Below are positions 32,501 through 42,400 of a stretch of 64,000 nt of DNA, in pieces. The translations under genes were made by a program, and so were the position numbers. This DNA comes from Urophycis tenuis (lineage: Eukaryota > Chordata > Actinopteri > Gadiformes > Phycidae). Position 1 is the stretch's first letter. Every line of letters begins with the position of its first letter. The notes under the pieces are model-generated. The model saw only the letters and a program-made list of their open reading frames with translations. It searched no databases and was not told the DNA's origin. The DNA is taken from positions 8,445,097-8,509,096 of the forward strand of contig JAXIVH010000010.1 in NCBI GenBank assembly GCA_036785325.1, in the 5' to 3' direction.

Positions 32501-35121
32501 TTTGGATGACTTTGACAGTTCATGACAGAACAGCATGGGATGCAATAAAGAGCCTTGGCACTCTCACTGTGAATAAGCCAATCTCTTCTGATTTTCTCAC
32601 GGCCATTAGCTGACTTTGCGAATTGAGGATACATTGGAAATAGTCTCCCCTCCATATCTTTAGGTGGCAATTTGTTTGTTTTTCAGCATCTTTCCTCGCC
32701 AATGCACATACTATAATTTCTCTCTGTTGCTTAGTTAACATTTCTGGCCATAATCCTGGATCCTGTTCTGCCTCGACCTGACTATTTCTCATTTCCTCTT
32801 CTGTCATTTTGACTTCTCTCCCTGTCTTTCTTCTCCTTTCTCTTCTGAGAGTCACACTTAAATTTCTCTAACTGTGGCTGTGAACAAAAAAAATTGAAAA
32901 TAAATTCTTTAAAAAAAAAAGAAAAATTAAAATCTAAACTTCCCATGGGCCCCCCTCTGCCTTGGGCCCCCCCAGGGCTTTCCAACGTATCCCCCCAGTC
33001 CGTCGGCCCTGGTCAGACCTATTAGTGGGTAGCAGCAGGGGACCATGTGGGTCACAAACAAACAAACAATATATATAGTCTATTTGCCAGCCAGAGTCCC
33101 ATTGTGAACCCGCAAATGTTGAGTACACCAAAGTTTTATGTTCAGAAATGTACAGTATGGGTCCCCAGCATTTAGAAACTGCCGGATGCTAAATTGCAGA
33201 GGTATGGACTCGAGTCATATGTCATCACATTTGTCAAAAAGAGGTGAAGCATTTCATTGCTGCCAATACAGTAACAATGTCACCAGAACAAGTTTGGGAA
33301 CCATTGCTAGTGTACAACATCTCTGACTAAGTGCCAAGTTACAAAGAGCGATTAAAGTGCCAAGACGTACAACATACAAGAGCATGGGGGTATGGGTTGT
33401 TTTTTATTTTTAGGGACTGAGTCTTTGAAACAGGACGAAGGTCCCTTTTGTTTTTGGTCCGTTTATTTATTATTTCTAGGGACTTTGACGGCAATTTGCA
33501 CTATCTGAACATATAAGAAAAGTCAATTTTTTTTGGCAAAGTTGTCAGGCCTGGTGAAAAATTATATATTCTATGCGTCACGTTCACGTCACACACTCGG
33601 AAGACCTCTAAGTGGCGCTGTTTTTGAGCAAATTCTGTAACGCTAATAACTCCTGCATGATTGTCACACATTCATTTTTTTTTTTTTTTTTAAGAGGATG
33701 GATGTTATGCAGGGTTGTAAGTTGAACAAAATATTTGGTGGGACCTCTGCCAAAAGTCCCAGGTGGGTCACGATGCGAGAACATCAGAGAACCCCTGGTC
33801 CAGTCGTGAGGGTGTTCGACCCCCTGCCAAAAGTTTCTGGGTTCAAATGTCCACTTTATCAATGAGTGCATAGACTGTTGGTAAGAGATGCTTACTAAAA
33901 AAATCTACTAATTACTTAAATTTAAGCCTAGATCCATTTTCAGAATTTCTTACCAGAATTTCTAAAAACCAGGAAACCATATTTGCAGGTGTGGTTGGTA
34001 CATTCACGGGCTGAACAGCAACTCTCTGTTGCTCTTCAACAGCAAACAACAGGACTCAACAGGACACACTAATTAATTGACAACAAGCGCTACCTATTTC
34101 TCATCAGTCTGGTATGTGTAGTTCTACACAGCCCTGCAGGCACATGCCAGCGCTCATCTGGGAACCACCTCGAAACCAATCTACCAAAGAAGCTACGAGG
34201 CCATTACTTATCCAGACAAGGAGTGGTGAGTGTGTCCACCAAAATGATGACAATAAATACATTACAGTAAATAAAATAAAAAACTGAGTTTTGTGTGTCC
34301 AAAGTTAAGTACCATCCCTTCATTAAGAATTTTCTCTCATTTAGATGTATGTGTGTATGCGTTAGGAATGATGCATTTTCATCCATTTTCATTTCAACAC
34401 CAGACATGTCTGGTGTTTACACTGGAGATAATGAAGATAATTTCAGGGCATAGCATGGCAACGGCGTCCAATTTTGGACGCAGAGGATCAGACACAGATC
34501 CGGAAATCGTACAAAAGCGCATACTCATGTAAATGAACAACACGAGGACGCTGGTGGAGGAACAACTGATCATCTTACTACTGTTACGGCAGAAAAGAAA
34601 GCGTTGCACGGTCGCCCCCCAGCGTTGTTGGTCAATATTGCATCAATATTGCAAAAAGTTTTTTTTATTTTCTGTAATGTATTTATTGTCATCATTTCAT
34701 CAAAGATGTTAAGCATGACAGCTTGGTTTGGGGCAGTCATCAACGTGTTTTGATTATAGGCCTAGTGATCTGGAGGGGCAAGTTCATTTTGTATTCCAGG
34801 CATGACTGTGTGCGTGTGAGCAAGACAGTCCCTCTGACTGGCTTCATTGGGATGGTGGAGTCATTCTCCAGCTATCAAACACTCCTCAAGAAAGATCCGG
34901 AGGAGGCTCGCAGGCTGTCCGACCAGACCACACACAGGTATACACGCACACATGCACCTTCAACATTTAGGGCAAAAATACATGCCCATGTTCAGTATGT
35001 ACACTATTTCCTGTGTGCGTGTCCCAGGCTAATGTCGGCCATGAAGGTGACCTCTCCGGACACAGAGGTCATTGTGGATGTGAAGTATTTTGGCGTTCTC
35101 GCTTGCAAACCGGCTGAGTAG
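29432..35121 (+). CDS. Class I SAM-dependent methyltransferase (DDB_G0268948-like), six exons, 274 aa
   Basis: Six exons (29432-29542, 30052-30212, 30554-30770, 34122-34225, 34800-34937, 35028-35121) join in phase through GT-AG introns to 825 nt, i.e. 274 codons plus TAG, with no stop or shift. Residues 46-55 (LDVGCGSGQG) are SAM-binding motif I, VATDIS (67-72) carries the acidic residue for the SAM ribose, and AEELP-type EELPMATGTVDLVTAMSAFH near 96-115 and HRVLKPRGCLALL near 127 are the later Methyltransf_11 landmarks. The closing YFGVLACKP motif is typical of the animal group annotated as 'putative methyltransferase DDB_G0268948'. The substrate is not known to me; no signal peptide is visible, so it should be cytosolic. 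Intron 3 (3.35 kb) contains a hAT element. A possible 5' untranslated stretch precedes the ATG after the GA array, and AATAAA lies at 35658. Confidence 0.93.
29733..29782. repeat. (AAT/AAC)n trinucleotide repeat
   Basis: AAT units flank a core of AAC units in intron 1 of the methyltransferase. Confidence 0.95.
30052..30212 (+). CDS. Methyltransferase exon 2 (SAM-binding motif I)
   Basis: Acceptor 'cttctcag', donor gtaagt. Encodes LDVGCGSGQG and the following beta-alpha unit with VATDIS. Confidence 0.95.
30554..30770 (+). CDS. Methyltransferase exon 3
   Basis: Acceptor 'tatctag', donor gtgaac. Encodes VSGAEELPMATGTVDLVTAM through NGICKE. The exon is much more GC-rich than its surroundings. 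Confidence 0.94.
31408..31830. mobile_element. LINE-like 3' region nested in the second hAT element
   Basis: 'gattcaactttattgtcatt' followed by 'gtgcagagtacaagtacagg' is a very common 3' end of fish non-LTR elements. The following GTA-rich sequence continues the pattern. Confidence 0.55.
31860..32860 (-). pseudogene. hAT transposase N-terminal remnant (TTF-zinc-finger family)
   Basis: Minus-strand frames encode DPGLWPEMLTKQQREIIVCA near 32770-32700, and KSALNSKDGYKLVHIKWHNM followed by LPEHETGMPYKQCYFKWKNF near 32490-32370. Both resemble the region before and within the TTF-type zinc finger of ZMYM1-like hAT transposases (LWP...; W..L..H E...H..C...W). Stops and shifts separate them, and no catalytic or dimerisation domain remains. 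It belongs to the element at 30826-33011. Confidence 0.6.
33012..34121. other. Rest of methyltransferase intron 3
   Basis: AT-rich, with a poly-T run near 33676-33691. No element ends or other gene were recognised. Confidence 0.5.
34122..34225 (+). CDS. Methyltransferase exon 4
   Basis: Acceptor 'tatgtgtag', donor gtgagt. Encodes FYTALQAHASAHLGTTSKPI, then YPDKE and part of a Trp codon completed in exon 5. It is short and easily missed, but phase and family pattern require it. Confidence 0.88.
34800..34937 (+). CDS. Methyltransferase exon 5
   Basis: Acceptor 'gtattccag', donor gtatac. Encodes HDCVRVSKTVPLTGFIGMVE and SFSSYQTLLKKDPEEARRLS. Confidence 0.92.
35028..35121 (+). CDS. Methyltransferase exon 6 (last coding)
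   Basis: Acceptor 'gtgtcccag'. Encodes LMSAMKVTSPDTEVIVDVKY then FGVLACKPAE and TAG at 35119-35121. Confidence 0.93.
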
Positions 35122-35670
35122 TGAGCTCTCAACTGCAGATATGGGCTGTGGATTCTTCTTCTTCTTCTCCTCTTCTTCTTCTTCTGCAGACATTGAATGC
35201 TCGGATCCTCCATCACATGCTAACAACAAATCATGTTTCCTGTGTACAATGTGTCATGTCACGCAGCGTCAGAGGGAGTTATGTCAAGAAGGTGTGGTCT
35301 TCCCACTCCATTTGCTTAGTTGATTGAGACTTGATAACTAGATGTATCTATTCACACATCAGTTCGGTAATGTTGTGGTCTGCTCAGGAAAACAGGGATT
35401 TGGAAAAGTAGATTTGGAATTTTGATTAGATAACATTCCACACAACTTTTTTTTCAATACTAATTAAAAAAGACATGTGTACTCTTTTGTTTATATTTGA
35501 TTGACAACTTTAAAATATTTTTTCTTGTCTTATCTTAACCTGGTATTACTTGGGTGGGTACTTTTTGTACTGTAATCATGTATCAACACAAAATGTACCA
35601 AATTCTGAATACACATACATTATGAAATGCAATGATGTATTAATGTCTGTATATCTAAATAAATCCACAC
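35122..35670 (+). other. Likely methyltransferase 3' UTR
   Basis: A TTC-rich stretch lies at 35153-35185. AATAAA at 35658-35663 is a candidate polyadenylation signal. The end of transcription is inferred, not seen. Confidence 0.45.
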
Positions 35671-37855
35671 TTACTCTGAGATTTCTCAATCATTCTTATT
35701 GACTGAAGGTCATTGAATTATATAGGGGGTGACTGGATAAATATGAATTAATAAGTAAATACATATGAATAAACATTGAGAAGCTCTATGAACACCTGTG
35801 TAGAATAATACCAGTTAATATCTCATGAAGACGAAAACATGTATTCCTTATAATTTGTTATTAGAAGTAGTCATAACAGTAATATTAGTTGTAGTTTAGT
35901 TACAACTAGTGTTATTCTCATTAAAAACAGACCACTGACAGAGCACCGACCTAGTTGTGTGTATGAGATATCACATCTCATGCACACAAATTTTCGAGCC
36001 CATTTTGCCCTTTTATAAGAAAAAATATGCGCTCTATTTTTCCTTAAGCTACTCGTTGATCAAACCATCATTGTTGACAAAGAAAAATAAAAGAAAAAAG
36101 GAAGTGCTGCGGAACCTTAGTGTTCTTCTTTTGTGTCCATCCGGACAACAATACCGGACGGACTAAACACTGTACTTCCGCTGTCTCTGACACCGGACTG
36201 AAGTTGTAACTGACAGTGAATCTTATGTTTATTGATATTTTATCTGTCTTTTAGTATATATTTTGTACTATTTTCCTCCAGTTTTGTTGTTCGAAAAGCC
36301 TATTTGAACCTCATAGGCCCTGAACTCAGGACTTTAGTTGATTATGGTGTAGAGAGGAGCGCTGCTTCTGAAAGGTAAAACACTCTGGCCTCAGAAGAAT
36401 ACATACATTATATCTTTTATCAAATAGTTGTATTTATATTTCATTTAACCGGGTTAGTCTTTTAGAGACTACACATATGTTCAGCAGCAGCAGGCAGCAC
36501 AATAACACAATAAAACCCGAGACAGAGGAAAACATTGTTTCACATATTGGAAACTGGTTGATAAGGCTGTAGGTATATTTCATGTAACCTTTATTTAACC
36601 AGGTTAGTCTTATTAAGAGTGAACATCATGCTTTACAAGAAATACCTGGTCAAGACAACGGCAGTATGGTAGTTAAAGTTGCCTTGAAATTCAGCCCAAC
36701 CCTGATGGTTTTGCCACGATCCTTATCTTTTCTGACAAGCATAACATACCTGACACGGCTTCGGTTGTTTCTATTGTTTTCTCTCCATTTAAGTATGGTT
36801 GTTTGAACCCATGTCAAACTGTTTTAAAGCTTTATGCAGAATTCACTTGTAGCTTCTTGGCACAACCGGTTAATTGTTTTCCATAACAACGTTATGCAAC
36901 GTTAAATGACCTGTCATGGGCCAATATATTCTAAAAGCTCATGCTATCTCTGTTATATTATTCATGGAATGTGTCTGTCGTCTTAGACAACCTTTGGTTA
37001 CGTCTGGTTACATGATTACGTTGTGAAGCAGGGTTTGGAAAATGTGTGTGGTGGTCCATTACCTGTTAATATATAGCTCAAGTCAAACAACACTTCTGAT
37101 GTAGTTTGAGCCAGTAAAATGGTTAATGATATACTTTGTAGCATGTTGCACACATTTTTAGCGAACACTATTGAATAGTTTCATACAGAATCATAATGTA
37201 AAAAGCTGAATACAACAATGTCATGTACAACATGATCGACATTTCTGAGGAAACTCATCGTAGTGCAGCAGAGTGATTGACATCTGAGGCAGGTGGGAGG
37301 GCGTTGGTCTTGTGTGAGTGAGTTGGTCTTGGTGACACACATTTTATGAACACTGACACACGACACCCGCCCCTGCCTTGCCGTCTCCCAAGCTGATGCC
37401 AACCAAATGAGCTAGTCCAGTTTCCTAGCCCTCCAGTGTGCTAGTCCTCCTGTCTACTGGTCCTCCAGTATAAATCTAGTAAAATAAATATGTCGCCAAC
37501 TCGCCATAACTGATTTGGTTTTTATGCACTGTACAATTGCGAGGGTTTCCCATTCCAAAATCACATTCACCACTAAACTACATATATGTCATGTGTTGTG
37601 ATGTATAAGACTAGATTATATGCTGGTGTTGTAGTTCTTTTATTTTTTAAGACTGTAAATTATTCCTGGAATTTGGGTGCACCTTTGGCTTATTCATGTA
37701 CTATTATTGTTTAGTGTTAAATATTGCATAGCAGAAAAGGTTAAGGAATATATTCCTGTTCTGTATTTGTTGTCTCTGTGTATAATGAGGTAATAATTAA
37801 CTCAAAAACAGCTCTGCACAGTGGGATGAAAGGTGAACTGTACAATACCCTTTTT
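35671..37855. other. Intergenic, nothing recognised
   Basis: AT-rich sequence. The GC-richer part at 36130-36380 could hold an untranslated upstream exon of UBE2F, but nothing proves it. Confidence 0.4.
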
Positions 37856-38440
37856 AGTAAGTAAAGTAAGTAAGTAATTTTAATTTATAGAGCACGTTTA
37901 AAACAGTTTACACTGACCAAAGTGCTGTACAGAGGATATGGCTAAAAATAGAAATAGAAATAAAAGCAGATCAGAACAGCAAAATATAAAAAGGCAAACA
38001 CAGAGAAAGTAAGCAAGACAAATACAGAAATACAATTGACAAATAGACAGCCCTAACAAATAAATAGCAACAGTACAGAAGACACTTGAATATGAAGAAG
38101 AGAGGAGAGAGATGGACAGCTAGGAAGCAGGGAAGGCCAAGGAGTAAAGGTGGGTCTTTAGTCTTGATTTAAAGGTGGTGATAGAGGGAGACAGTCTAAC
38201 ATCTGGGGGCAGACAATTCCACAGACGTGGGGCTGCTACCGCAAAAGCTCTATCACCTCTTTGCTTGAGGCGGGTGCGGGCCACAGAGAGAAGACCCTTG
38301 TCGGCAGATCTAAGGGACCTGGATGCTGAGAGGGGATGGAGGAGGTCTGAAATATATGAGGGAGCCAACCCATGCAGTGCCTTAAAGACAATCAGAAGGA
38401 CTTTGAAGTGGATCCTAAAGCTAATGGGGAGCCAGTGTTA
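37856..38440 (-). mobile_element. L2-type LINE, 3' fragment
   Basis: On the minus strand, 38368-38120 encodes APSYISDLLHPLSASRSLRS, then GDRAFAVAAPRLWNCLPPDV and TFKSRLKTHLYSLAF. This is the conserved C-terminus of fish L2-type reverse transcriptases. The tail ends in 'gctctataaatt'-like sequence near 37880. The RT core is absent. Confidence 0.88.
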
Positions 38441-39346
38441 ATATCAACACCCATCTGTGTTGTTCATTTGCATAAGCTAGCTTGTGCTAATGGGTTGATT
38501 TTGAAGAGTCCACAGCACATTCAAATTGCACCTGGTGCTTTCTAGGCCAACACGTCCCTCACTCCCCATACAAACGGCCCGATTGCAATTGCTATGCACA
38601 ATTGATGACAAGCACTTTGTTATGCTGCAGTAATGAATTGTCTTATCATTCAGTTTAGCTGGGAGTGATGCTGTCATCCATAAGACATAAGTGTAATCGA
38701 TGTCAACTGTGTGAGAGACTGAAATAGCATTCCTGCCTTCACGTTATGCATAAATCAAAAGATATTAGGGTTTAGCATGATCATGGTAAGGGTAATCAAC
38801 TCCCAGCTAAAAGGCATTTGGTATAAACCCCCTATGTCCACAACCCAACTGTGGTACTTGAGAAAGATTTCCTGACCCCTACCTGCTCAATAATGACATG
38901 TGAATGACATCTGAATGCACTATAAGTCACTTTGAATAAAAGCATCCATCAAGAAAGCATTGATTGGTGAGGCCTGTGCATTGAAGGCTTCAGCAGCTGT
39001 ACTGTTTACCGACATGTAGAAATGCAGATGCAATAACTGTCAACATTAGCGACAGTCAAGGATGTTAGCCAGTGTAATATTGACAGTATATCATGCTGCA
39101 TTAACGAAACCACCCATTGTTGACCGTTGCACATGAGCGACCAGTGTGTGCTACGCTATTTGAACTGTACGTGGGATGGCGTACGCATCTTCCATTGGAC
39201 TTGAGGATCAGTAGCAATAGCACAACGGCCTAACCTGTAGTTCTTCGTGGTGTGTCTGCAGGACCGGGAGTTCAGGCGGGGCAGGTAGCGTGGTAGCCGG
39301 GCCAGACCGGGACAGGACCAGGGGAGAACACCGGGCGGTCGGAGCC
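38441..39346. other. UBE2F upstream region
   Basis: Mostly AT-rich with a SINE-like tail near 38925-38945. The last ~100 bases are GC-rich and follow 'gtgtgtctgcag', so the start codon may sit in an exon that begins near 39261. Confidence 0.45.
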
Positions 39347-39461
39347 ATGCTGACCCTGGCCAGTAAGCTGAAGAGGGAGGACGGGGGCAAGCCGGGCCGG
39401 GCACCCGCCACCTCGGACTCCACACACAGGGTCTCCATCAGAGACCGCCTGCTCACCAAAG
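39347..39461 (+). CDS. ube2f: ube2f coding exon 1
   Basis: 38 codons plus one base; donor gtacgc. The start Met is fixed by the conserved MLTLASKLKR. Confidence 0.93.
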
Positions 39462-42400
39462 GTACGCACTACTCATGCACGCGCTCACACACACACGCGC
39501 GCACGCACACCACACACACACAGTTCCAGTAAAATAAATCAGAATGAACCTGTGTTGGGGCACCGGAAGTACATTTTACACACTGTAGTACAAAGGTTTC
39601 GATTATTTCATTAGAAAAATGTAATAACGACGAGTAGAAGAACACAGAGAGAAATGCCCTCCAGTTAGGTATCTATAAGTAGCATATACACAGTATCCAG
39701 TAGCCAAGTACCAGAGAAGTGATGACTCCATTAAAAACAAGAAAGAAAGCAAAGAATGATTCATTGTAATCTCACAGTCATGATGGCAGCAGATCAACAG
39801 TGTTGATTATGCCCGTTATTAGGTTTTCCGTACCACTTTGAGACACCACACGTGCAAGCAGTCCTTTTTTTGCACATTGTCTTGGCCTGCTCTCGTTTCT
39901 CAGGCTGCTTTATTTAACGCAAGGCGCACAAAGGTACTGGGGGCATGTGTCGGAAAGAACACTGTTTGTGACAGATGCCCATGTAACCTTGCCTTAGAAT
40001 CCAGCCTGTGTTCGCCTCAGTCCCCCTCTCTCCCTCTCACCCCCTCTCTTTCTCCTCTCTCCCCCTCTCTCCCACTCTTTTTCCCCTGGCTCCCCCTCTG
40101 TCCCCCTCTGTCCCCCTCTCACCCCTTCTCATTCTCCAATCTCTCCCTCTCTCAAACTCTTTCCCCTCACTCCCCCTGTCTCCCCCTCTCTTTCCCCTCT
40201 CTCCCTCCTCTCTTTCCCCTCTCTCCCCCTCTGCCCCCTCTCTTCCCCCTCTCTCCCCCCTTTTTCCCCTCACTCCCCCTATCCATCCCTTCTCTCATTT
40301 ACTCTTCAGTTGTCCCCTCTCTCTGTTGCTTCATCTCTCTCCCCTGTTCTCCCTTTCTATCTGTTCCTCTCTTTTGTCATCTCTCTCTCACTCAGTACGT
40401 TTACATGCAGCAAGAAATTTGAATTTCTAATCGTATAAGACATCGTTCGGACTTTTTAAGTGCATGTAAACACCTTAACGTACGTACACCTTACGTACTT
40501 CGGACATCTCAAAATCGGATAACAACACCTGGATAATTCGTTCATAGTCGGACTTTTAACGGCATGTATGTAAGTGATCCGGTCTTACGCATGTCATTAT
40601 CTGATCCGATCAGAAATTCTAATTTCTTGCTGCATGTAAACGTACTGTCTCTCTCTCTCTCTCTCCCTCTCTTTCTTGTCTGCTGCCTCTGGACAGCCCC
40701 CCCCTCTCTCTCTCTCTTTGCTTTCTTTGCTTTCCGGCTCTCTTTCACTCTCTGCACATCTGTCAAATTTCATCAGCTCCTTCTCTGCTTTCCTTCTCCA
40801 CATCTTTTCCCTTTCTTCCTTTGCCTTCCTACCAGGGGTTTCGCTAAAGCCACCGAGCACTGCGTTCGGCGAGCGTCCCCGCAGCTTTCGCGTCTGGTCG
40901 GGTAATGCCACCACAACTGTTAGGAAGAATATTATCTAGCAATGGTACGGTTAGGTAGATCTGACGTTCTGAAGAAGGACATAGTGAAGATTGTATTCCT
41001 CTTGGCGACTTTAAGTCTGGCTCTCTGGAACTTGGAGACATAACATAAAGTGATTGAAGGATACACCTACGTCATGTCAAATCTGTTTAGTAACATGTAA
41101 TCTTTATACATTATAAGCCAATCAGAATGGGACACTCCTGTCATGCTGTTCCGATTTGGGACTTGTATATAATACACGCACAAATCTCTTGCTCGATGAA
41201 ATCCTCTGCTTCTCCTCGTAGGCCTACGAGACCAATAAACAACTTCAGCTTAAACTGTATAGAGTTCCTTGCACTTCTTCTTCTTCGGCATCAACAACAA
41301 TCTCCTCACTATCAACAACGACTACCAACCGGGTTGCGGAGCGTCCAAGCCGCTCGGCCCAAATAAAAGAAAAAAATACTTGTGTGAATTCTCGGTGACG
41401 AATGCTCACCAGCTCACCAGCTCACCGTCAGCTCACCGTTTTCACTTGGAAACGATGCCGTTGTTCTTTTTCTGGTGTTAAAGATATTTGAATGTGTGAA
41501 GATCCCCCTGTGGAGCAGATATTTAGGTGTATTGACGTGGCACCGATGGTGACGTGCTGAGGCTTATACAAAAATAAATAAGAACAAAGGCAGTACCACA
41601 TTATGTCAAGGGGCTAGGGTCGTCATCTTTCTGGTGCTGCTGGTTTAATTTGTACACATTATGGAAATGTTCTAAGCTTTTGGAAGCTGAAACCCAGAGA
41701 GCTCTCTGGCGTTCAGAACCCATGCAAACCTTTCACAGAGTTCTGTAGAAGGGAGGTTTCATTCAAATGCTTCATTAGTCAGGCGTCCGGCTGTCTAATG
41801 CTTTTGCTGTCCTTCGTAGTTTCACATCCTCCCGCCATTTTGAAGACAACAAAACAAGATCAGAACTTATCTGTGACCCATAGCCTTAAGACAATGGGTC
41901 TGTGTTGAAGGTATCTGTCTGTCTCTCAAGAGGAAAGTGACGCCCTACTGAACTCACTCGTCAAAGGAAAGGTCTTGACTTCCAGATCCAAAAGAGTAAT
42001 TCTTCTTCTTCTTCAGATGAAGCCCTACTGTGTGGATCCTTTGATGATTTAGCAGCCTCTCCCAACTGAATCCCAATCATTGAGGAAACTCTGGGTTGAG
42101 CTTGGGGAGGAGATCAATTTGTGCAGTTCAACTGAAGAGTGAAAAAGGAGTTTGAAAGAGAGCACAACTCTAGAACATTAATTCTGGACAGAACATAGCC
42201 TTCAGGCAACTTCAGCAGAACTCTCCTCTATCTATTTCCTATTCGTCTTCACACACTTTTCTATTCTGTTCTATTCTTATCTTAATCTCGCATTCATTTA
42301 GCCATCTTGTTATTGCCCGCTGGCCGTTGGGTTACGGTAAAGGACCTGCATCTTATTTTTCCTAGTGATAAATAAGAGATGCATGAGTCATACCGTAGCA

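Larger units (their letters stand above)
30826..33011 (-). mobile_element. hAT element with 8-bp target duplication, in methyltransferase intron 3
   Basis: The ends are CAGGGGCGAGC (30826) and, inverted, CAGGGCCGACGG (ending 33011). The flanks are GTCGGACC (30818-30825) and GTCAGACC (33012-33019), an 8-bp duplication with one mismatch. It carries only remnants of a transposase and contains a LINE or SINE 3' end near 31408. It is a different family from the hAT at 4614. Confidence 0.85.

Noticed and set aside
40008..40430. Long proline/serine/leucine-rich frames in the CT tract
   Set aside because: Low-complexity translation, open in several frames and on both strands.
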